Shown piece after piece: positions 58,455 to 64,000 of a stretch of 64,000 bases of DNA. The stretch is taken from positions 29,705 through 93,704 of the forward strand of contig JAUYFI010000081.1 in the NCBI GenBank assembly GCA_030691075.1. Reading direction: 5' to 3'. The stretch comes from Sulfurisoma sp. (lineage in GTDB: Bacteria; Pseudomonadota; Gammaproteobacteria; Burkholderiales; Rhodocyclaceae). The notes under the pieces are model-generated. The model had not been told where the DNA came from and did not search any database. It was given only the letters and a program-made list of their open reading frames with translations. Every line of letters begins with the position of its first letter. Position 1 is the first letter of the stretch. The position numbers and the translations under genes were made by a program.

Positions 58455-60845
58455 TTAGTTGCGGAGGGGCTTGCCGGTTTCCAGCGTGTGCATGATGCGC
58501 TGCTGGGTCTTCTCGGTCTTCAGCAGCGCCATGAACTCGCGCCGCTCGACGGTCAGAAGCCAGTTCTCGTCGACCAGGCTGCCGGCCTCGACGTCGCCAC
58601 CGCACAGCGCCACCGCCGCGCCGCGAGCCACGACGTAGTCGTGGGCCGAGATCTGGCCGCCCTCCCTCATGTTGATCAGCATCATCTCCAGCGTGGCGAT
58701 GCCGGGCCGCCCGGCGACACGGACGCCGCGCGCCGGCAGCCGCGGATGCCAGCCGGCCTCGGCCAGCCCGCGCGCCTCGCGGATCGCGACGTAGAGCAGC
58801 TCGTTGGCGTTGAACAGCACCGTGTCGGTGTCGAGCGCGAAGCCGAGTTCCTTCGCGTTGAGCGCCGACTTGGCGACGGTGGCCATGGCGATAGTCTGGA
58901 ACACCGGCTGGATGAAGTTCATCGGGTCGTTGGTCGGCGTGCGTGCCGCCTGCGCCGCCGCGCGCAGCGCGAACTCCTTGCAGCCGCCGCCGGCGGGGAT
59001 CAGGCCGACGCCGGCCTCGACCAGGCCGATGTAGGACTCCAGCGCCAGCACGCGCTTCGCCGCGTGCATCAGGAACTCGCAGCCGCCGCCGAGCGCCATG
59101 CCCTGCACCGCCGCGACCACCGGCACCCGCGCGTATTTGAGGCGCATCGCGGTGGCCTGGAAAGTGGCGACGTGTTTTTCCAGCGCGTCCCACTCGCCCG
59201 CCTTCACGGCCTCGACCACTTCCTTGAGATTGGCGCCGACGGCGAACGGCGCGTCGTGCCAGAGCACCAGGCCGTCGCAATCCTTCTCGGCGCGCGCCAC
59301 CGCCTCCTGCAGACCGAGGATGACGTCGCGGCCCAGGGTGTGCATCTTGCTGCGGACGCTGACAATGTCGATGCGCGCATCGACATCGGGCAGCCGCCAC
59401 AGGCGGACGCCATCGTTCTCCCACAGCGTCTCGCCGGCCTTCTCGTGACCGGACAGGCCATCGCCGAGCAGGCGCTCGGGAAAGAGTTGCCGCCGGTAGC
59501 ACGGCAGCGTCGAGCGCGGCTGCAACGTCGCGGTCGCGGCCGACCACGACCCCGCCGGCTCATGCACGCCGGTGCGCGAGAACACCCAGTCTGGCAGCGG
59601 CGCGGACGACATCGCATTGCCCGCCGCGATGTCGGCGCGGATGGCTTCGGCCACTTCGCGCCAGCCCGCCGCCTGCCAGGTCTCGAACGGCCCCTGCGAC
59701 CAGCCGAAGCCCCAGCGCATGGCGAAATCGACGTCGCGCGCGTTACCGGCAATGTGCTCGAGCTGCACGGCAACGTAGTGGAAGACGTCGCGGAAAATCG
59801 CCCACAGCAACTGCGCCTGCGGGTGCTGGCTTGCGCGCAACTGGGCAAACTTCTCGACCAGGTTGCGGTTCTTGAGGATGACGCCGACTTCGGGCGCGAT
59901 TTCGCCGGCGGCGTCGCGGTAATCCTTCGCCGCGACGTCGAGCACCTTGATCGCCTTGCCGTCCTTGCGGAAGATGCCGCAGCGCGTCTTCTGCCCCAGC
60001 GCGCCCTGCGCGATCAGCGCCGCCAGCCATGCGGGCACGGCGAAATGGGCATGCCAGGGATCGTCGGGCAGCGTGTCGCGCAGGGTGTTGATGACATGCG
60101 CGAGGGTGTCGAGGCCGACCACGTCGGCGGTGCGAAAGGTCGCGCTCTTGGGCCGGCCGATGGCCGGGCCGGTCAGCGCATCGACCTCGTCGAAGCCGAG
60201 CCCGAGGCGCGCCGTGTGATGCATCACGGCGAGGATGGAGAACACGCCGACGCGGTTGGCGACGAAGTTCGGCGTGTCGAGCGCGCGCACGATGCCCTTG
60301 CCCAGCCGCGTTGCCAGCCAGGTTTCGAGGCCGTCGAGCAGTTCGGGGCGCGTGTCGCGCGTCGCGATCAACTCGACCAGGTGCATGTAGCGCGGCGGGT
60401 TGAAGAAGTGGATGCCGCAGAAATTGCCGCGCAGCGCCGCCGGCAGCCCCTCGGCCAGCCGGTTCATCGACAGGCCCGAGGTATTGGAGGCGATGAGCGC
60501 GTGCGGCGCCAGGTGCGGGGCGATCTTCTTGTAGAGCTCGTCCTTCCATTCCATCTTCTCGGCGATGGCCTCGATGACCAGGTCGCAGCCGGCCAGCAAG
60601 CCCAGATGCTGGTCGTAGTTGGCGGGTTCGATGCCGGCGAGGCGGTCGGCGGCCGCCAGCGGCGCCGGCTCCAGCTTCTTCAGGGCGTCGATGGCCTTGC
60701 GGGCGATGGCGGAGGGATCGCCCTCCTTCGCCGGCAGGTCGAACAGCACCACCGGCACGTCGGCATTGGCGAAGTGGGCGGCGATCTGCGCGCCCATGAC
60801 CCCGGCGCCGAGCACGGCGACGCGGTCGATGCGGATATGGCTCAA
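58455..60845 (-). CDS. 3-hydroxyacyl-CoA dehydrogenase/enoyl-CoA hydratase fusion
   Basis: 796-aa beta-oxidation enzyme. Dehydrogenase first: NAD motif VAVLGAGVMGAQIAAHFANA at the amino end, with catalytic HFFNPPRYMHLVELI. The hydratase/isomerase domain occupies the carboxyl third (VPVVAAVQGMALGGGCEFLM). This order is the reverse of E. coli FadB. Start is TTG at 60845, with AAAGGAG seven bases upstream, giving MSHIRIDRVAV; no in-frame ATG fits as well. Divergent from the ETF-ubiquinone oxidoreductase gene. Confidence 0.93.
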   Translation of the reverse strand: MSHIRIDRVAVLGAGVMGAQIAAHFANADVPVVLFDLPAKEGDPSAIARKAIDALKKLEPAPLAAADRLAGIEPANYDQHLGLLAGCDLVIEAIAEKMEWKDELYKKIAPHLAPHALIASNTSGLSMNRLAEGLPAALRGNFCGIHFFNPPRYMHLVELIATRDTRPELLDGLETWLATRLGKGIVRALDTPNFVANRVGVFSILAVMHHTARLGLGFDEVDALTGPAIGRPKSATFRTADVVGLDTLAHVINTLRDTLPDDPWHAHFAVPAWLAALIAQGALGQKTRCGIFRKDGKAIKVLDVAAKDYRDAAGEIAPEVGVILKNRNLVEKFAQLRASQHPQAQLLWAIFRDVFHYVAVQLEHIAGNARDVDFAMRWGFGWSQGPFETWQAAGWREVAEAIRADIAAGNAMSSAPLPDWVFSRTGVHEPAGSWSAATATLQPRSTLPCYRRQLFPERLLGDGLSGHEKAGETLWENDGVRLWRLPDVDARIDIVSVRSKMHTLGRDVILGLQEAVARAEKDCDGLVLWHDAPFAVGANLKEVVEAVKAGEWDALEKHVATFQATAMRLKYARVPVVAAVQGMALGGGCEFLMHAAKRVLALESYIGLVEAGVGLIPAGGGCKEFALRAAAQAARTPTNDPMNFIQPVFQTIAMATVAKSALNAKELGFALDTDTVLFNANELLYVAIREARGLAEAGWHPRLPARGVRVAGRPGIATLEMMLINMREGGQISAHDYVVARGAAVALCGGDVEAGSLVDENWLLTVERREFMALLKTEKTQQRIMHTLETGKPLRN

Positions 60846-60921
60846 GGGGATGCTCCTTTCCGGTTGCGGCGCGGTTAAGCTATGCTCGCGAAGGACTAAT
60901 GATACGGCGCGGAGGAAGGCA

Positions 60922-62568
60922 ATGGTGCAACGCGAGGCAATGGAATTCGACGTGGTGATCGTCGGCGGCGGCCCGGCCGGGCTGGCGGCGGCCATCCGCT
61001 TCAAGCAGCTCGACCCGGAGCGCTCGGTCTGCCTGATCGAAAAGGGCTCGGAAATCGGCGCCCACATCCTGTCCGGCGCGGTGATGGACCCGCGTGCGCT
61101 CAACGAGCTGATCCCCGACTGGCAGGAACGCAACGCCCCGCTCGACACGCCGGTCGGCGAGGACCGTTTCCTCTTTCTGACCGAAGGCGGCAGCTTTGGT
61201 CTGCCCTCGGCCCTGCTGCCCGCCTGCTTCCGGAACCACGGCAACACCATCGTCAGCCTCGGCCTGGTCTGCCGCTGGCTCGGCGCGCAGGCCGAAGCGC
61301 TCGGCGTCGATATCTACCCCGGCTTCGCCGGTGCCGAAGTACTCTACGACGCGAGCGGCAGCGTCAAGGGTGTGGCCACCGGCGACATGGGCGTGGGCAG
61401 GGATGGCCAGCCCGGCCCCAATTTCCAGCCCGGCATGGAACTGCACGCGAAATACACCCTGTTCGCCGAGGGCTGCCGCGGTCACCTCGGCAAACAGATC
61501 GAAGCCAGGTTCGATCTGCGCCGCGATTCCCAGCCGCAAACCTACGGCATCGGCATCAAGGAACTGTGGGAAATACCGGCCGAACAGCATCGCAGGGGCA
61601 TGGTGATGCACACCGCCGGCTGGCCGCTGACCGCCGACACCTACGGCGGCTCGTTCTGCTATCACTATGGATCAATGAGTGGCGAAAACCTCGTCGCCGT
61701 CGGCCTCGTCGTCGGGCTGGGCTACAGCAACCCCTACCTCTCGCCCTTCGAGGAATTCCAGCGCCTCAAAACCCACCCCGAACTGAAACGCATGCTGACC
61801 GGCGGCAAGCGCCTGGCCTACGGTGCTCGCGCCCTCGCCTCCGGCGGCCTGCAGGCGTTGCCCAAACTGATCTTCCCCGGCGGCGCGCTGATCGGCGACG
61901 ACGCCGGCTTCCTCGTCGCCTCGCGCATCAAGGGCTCGCACGCCGCGATCAAGAGCGGGGCGCTCGCCGCCGAGGCGGCACACGAGGCCCTCGTCGCCGG
62001 CCGCGGCCGCGATGAACTGACCGCCTACCCCGACAAGTTCCGCAACTCCTGGCTCTTTGATGAGCTTCACACCGCGCGCAACTTCAAGCCGTGGATGGCC
62101 AAGGGACTCTATGTCGGCTCCATCATGTTCGGCATGGACCAGCTGCTGTTGCGCGGCCGCGCGCCGTGGACGCTCCCCCTCCATGCCGACCACGCGCAGC
62201 TAAAGCCCGCCGCCGCATGCACGCCCATCGACTATCCCAAGCCCGACAGCGTGCTGACCTTCGATCGGCTCTCGTCGGTATTCCTCTCCAACACCCACCA
62301 CGAGGAAGACCAGCCCTGCCATCTAAAAGTCGGCGCTGGCGATACGGTAATCAACATCAATCTGGCCCTCTACGATGCCCCCGAGCAGCGCTACTGTCCG
62401 GCCGGCGTCTACGAGATCGTACGCGATGCCGACAGCAGCAACCCGCGGCTCCAGATCAACGCCCAGAACTGCGTGCACTGCAAGACCTGCGACATCAAGG
62501 ACCCGATGCAGAACATCACCTGGGTAACGCCGCAGGGCGGCGAAGGGCCGATCTACCAGGAAATGTAG
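60922..62568 (+). CDS. Electron transfer flavoprotein-ubiquinone oxidoreductase
   Basis: 548-aa membrane-associated FAD and 4Fe-4S protein carrying electrons from acyl-CoA dehydrogenases, via ETF, to ubiquinone. The FAD motif VVIVGGGPAGLAAAIRF begins the protein. The 4Fe-4S ligands are in CVHCKTCDIKDP plus Cys in RYCPAGVYE. GGAGG precedes the ATG. The segment HLKVGAGDTVININL, where homologs vary, is encoded by one copy of a short dispersed sequence (62326-62338). It completes the fatty-acid oxidation set with the divergent fadBA-type genes. Confidence 0.95.
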   Translation: MVQREAMEFDVVIVGGGPAGLAAAIRFKQLDPERSVCLIEKGSEIGAHILSGAVMDPRALNELIPDWQERNAPLDTPVGEDRFLFLTEGGSFGLPSALLPACFRNHGNTIVSLGLVCRWLGAQAEALGVDIYPGFAGAEVLYDASGSVKGVATGDMGVGRDGQPGPNFQPGMELHAKYTLFAEGCRGHLGKQIEARFDLRRDSQPQTYGIGIKELWEIPAEQHRRGMVMHTAGWPLTADTYGGSFCYHYGSMSGENLVAVGLVVGLGYSNPYLSPFEEFQRLKTHPELKRMLTGGKRLAYGARALASGGLQALPKLIFPGGALIGDDAGFLVASRIKGSHAAIKSGALAAEAAHEALVAGRGRDELTAYPDKFRNSWLFDELHTARNFKPWMAKGLYVGSIMFGMDQLLLRGRAPWTLPLHADHAQLKPAAACTPIDYPKPDSVLTFDRLSSVFLSNTHHEEDQPCHLKVGAGDTVININLALYDAPEQRYCPAGVYEIVRDADSSNPRLQINAQNCVHCKTCDIKDPMQNITWVTPQGGEGPIYQEM

Positions 62569-62603
62569 GGGCTGCGGGGTGCGCGGCCCACGGAGATGGG
62601 CTC

Positions 62604-63722
62604 TTAATGGCCGCAGAGAATGTCGGAATTCTCTTCGCCGCTGCGCGCCATCTGTTCCAGGTTCTCCAGCACGCCCATGCTGGCCGACTCCATTGCGGCC
62701 ACCGCTTGCAGCATCCGCCGCCGATCGCCCTCGGCGAATGCGCGCACGGCGGCAAGCGCCTGGTCGTGGACCAGCTTGTGCGGGCTTTCCACCTCGCGAT
62801 AACCCGCCAGGCGCGAAAAACAGGCATGTCCATCCCCCTCGTAATACCACTTGCCAAGACGGCACTCGGTGTGCGAGGTGAAATTGCCGGCGGCTTCCTC
62901 CGACAACCCGAGCAATACTTTGTAGACGCGAAACTTGAAGATCAGGTGATCGACCTTGGCCAGTTCGCAAAAGCTGCGCAGGGACGAACCGGCGACCGCC
63001 TTCTCCATGCCGGCGGAAAGATCGAGCAGCTTCCGCATGGATTGAGCCGCGCCCTGGCCATCCCGGCTGAAGGTTTCCGACTGCTGCGCCAGCGAGTCCA
63101 TCTGGCCGCGGCTGGCGGCACTGTTGCTGCGAATCTGCTCCACCAAGACGGCGATTTCCCTGGTGGCATTGGCGGTGCGCTCGGCCAGCTTGCGTACCTC
63201 GTCGGCCACCACGGCGAAACCGCGCCCCTGCTCACCCGCGCGCGCCGCCTCGATCGCGGCATTGAGCGCAAGCAGGTTGGTCTGGTCGGCAATCTCCTTG
63301 ATCAACTGCACGATGCCGCTGATTTCCTGCGCCCGGGCATCCAACTCGCCCACCTGCGTCGCGGTGCGCTGCGAACCGAGCGCGAGGTCGGCCAGATTGG
63401 TGGCGATACCTTCCACCGCCACCCGGCTCTCGCTGGACACCCCCTGGGCTTCCACGGCACGATCCTTCTCTGCCTTGGTGTCTTCGGCCAGTGTGTTCAG
63501 GCTGGTCTGCACACCCGCCAGCGACTGGCCGAAGGCCTGGAAATTGGCAAACAGGGCACGCAGTCCATCGACTTCATCGCGGCATGTCCGCATCCCCTCT
63601 TCCGCCGCGATGGCACGCGACTCCATTTGAACCAGGGCATCCCCGGTTTGCGCCAGGCGCCGCTCCAGTTCGGCGGCACGCTGCTTCAATGCGTTGATCT
63701 CCTGCTTGCTCCCGAACAGCAT
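62604..63722 (-). CDS. Cytoplasmic chemoreceptor with CZB zinc-binding domain
   Basis: About 372-aa methyl-accepting chemotaxis-type protein without membrane segments. An amino coiled coil precedes the signalling hairpin ([38 protein letters not shown]). The carboxyl CZB domain carries [20 protein letters not shown] and two later His, the zinc ligands. Such receptors sense zinc or hypochlorous acid and act in chemotaxis or diguanylate-cyclase control. ATG 63722 is used because GGAGG lies close upstream; ATG 63749 is the alternative. No other chemotaxis gene is adjacent. Confidence 0.9.
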   Translation of the reverse strand: MLFGSKQEINALKQRAAELERRLAQTGDALVQMESRAIAAEEGMRTCRDEVDGLRALFANFQAFGQSLAGVQTSLNTLAEDTKAEKDRAVEAQGVSSESRVAVEGIATNLADLALGSQRTATQVGELDARAQEISGIVQLIKEIADQTNLLALNAAIEAARAGEQGRGFAVVADEVRKLAERTANATREIAVLVEQIRSNSAASRGQMDSLAQQSETFSRDGQGAAQSMRKLLDLSAGMEKAVAGSSLRSFCELAKVDHLIFKFRVYKVLLGLSEEAAGNFTSHTECRLGKWYYEGDGHACFSRLAGYREVESPHKLVHDQALAAVRAFAEGDRRRMLQAVAAMESASMGVLENLEQMARSGEENSDILCGH

Positions 63723-63919
63723 GCGGCCTCCAGTTTTTCCATGGGTCATGGGGATCGCCCTGGGCGTCCCGATCGAGGCCGCATTCTACTTTAGTAGTAC
63801 ATGAACCGGCTCTGTCCAAATAAACGGCCGCCAGGGAAGTCCCGCGCTCGACATCACGCCGGAGTCAAGTCCGAAATCTGCTGTAAATAGTCTTCGATCC
63901 GATCAATGACGAATGGTTT

Positions 63920-64000
63920 TCAGCTGGCGAGGGCAACAACGTTGTTGCCCTCGCCAGCTGCGGCGCGGGTGGTAGCCCACTCCTTGAATTCATCCATGTC
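63920..64000 (-). CDS. Carboxyl end of an unrecognised protein, cut by window edge
   Basis: The reading open at the window edge gives DEFKEWATTRAAAGEGNN and ends VVALAS, then TGA at 63920-63922. An ATG lies one codon inside the edge, so the gene probably begins outside. The last 14 codons are formed by a perfect palindrome. The peptide is too short to assign to a family. About 170 bases between it and the chemoreceptor hold no other gene. Confidence 0.4.
   Translation of the reverse strand, partial: DMDEFKEWATTRAAAGEGNNVVALAS
63921..63960. repeat. Perfect 40-bp palindrome
   Basis: Two 20-base arms (CAGCTGGCGAGGGCAACAAC and its exact complement) meet with no spacer. It includes the stop codon of the truncated minus-strand reading. 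Neither side has a T-run, so it does not look like an ordinary terminator. Confidence 0.9.

Overview
The window is high-GC, gene-dense bacterial chromosome. It has the conserved proteobacterial block rpsB-tsf-pyrH-frr-uppS-cdsA-dxr-rseP-bamA-skp-lpxD-fabZ-lpxA-lpxB-rnhB, with map-glnD divergent from rpsB. It also has DUF2863, BolA, a DadA-type dehydrogenase and a PiT/DUF47 phosphate pair. Together these point to a betaproteobacterium, most likely a relative of Rhodocyclales. That placement is inferred from gene content, not from a database search. No tRNA, rRNA or CRISPR array was seen.

Layout. 1-2345: a frameshifted IS630-type transposase abuts two decayed, translationally coupled genes, an EamA transporter cut at the IS side and a pyruvyl-transferase-like gene. 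2436-10428: PiT phosphate transporter plus DUF47 partner, DUF2863, DadA, MsrB, YciB, BolA, a parvulin foldase ending in a strong terminator, an EamA exporter and an MtfA peptidase. 10598-19219 (minus strand): a long operon combining a Cu(I)-type P-ATPase, HMA-like and metal-binding accessory proteins, a TlpA-like thioredoxin, an unrecognised membrane protein with a His/Cys loop, an ABC ATPase and FtsX/MacB-type permease, and a SCO protein. A divergent sigma-54 activator with a Cys-rich PAS region follows. 21338-24457: SPFH/NfeD pair, an rRNA methyltransferase and an orphan SenB-like glycosyltransferase. 24439-38858: the envelope and translation block. 39063-44009: map, glnD and small accessory genes.

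44031-53797 (minus strand): ten tightly packed genes that look like one stress and cation-homeostasis operon. Reading 5' to 3' they are HPF, BI-1/YccA, HtpX, TerC, a bacterial voltage-gated sodium channel, a TerB-family protein, an AI-2E family transporter, a small membrane protein, a P2-type Ca-like ATPase and a ceramidase-family protein. A divergent NhaR-type LysR regulator faces it across a short region holding two near-identical 11-bp boxes 31 bp apart. 54848-62568: fatty-acid and ketone-body catabolism (acetoacetyl-CoA synthetase, thioesterase, thiolase, fused hydroxyacyl-CoA dehydrogenase/hydratase, ETF-ubiquinone oxidoreductase). A cytosolic CZB chemoreceptor follows, then a truncated gene whose end is a perfect 40-bp palindrome.

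The most unusual signal is a family of about 65-72 bp GC-rich palindromic repeats, four copies here. One copy sits in frame inside rnhB and is flanked by a 10-bp direct repeat; the family sequence predicts only one copy of that repeat in the ancestral gene. A second copy sits in frame inside lpxB. This looks like a mobile miniature element tolerated inside essential genes. A second, shorter repeat family (core AAAAGTCGGCGCTGGCG, with one pair identical over 23 bp) lies in different reading frames of unrelated genes.
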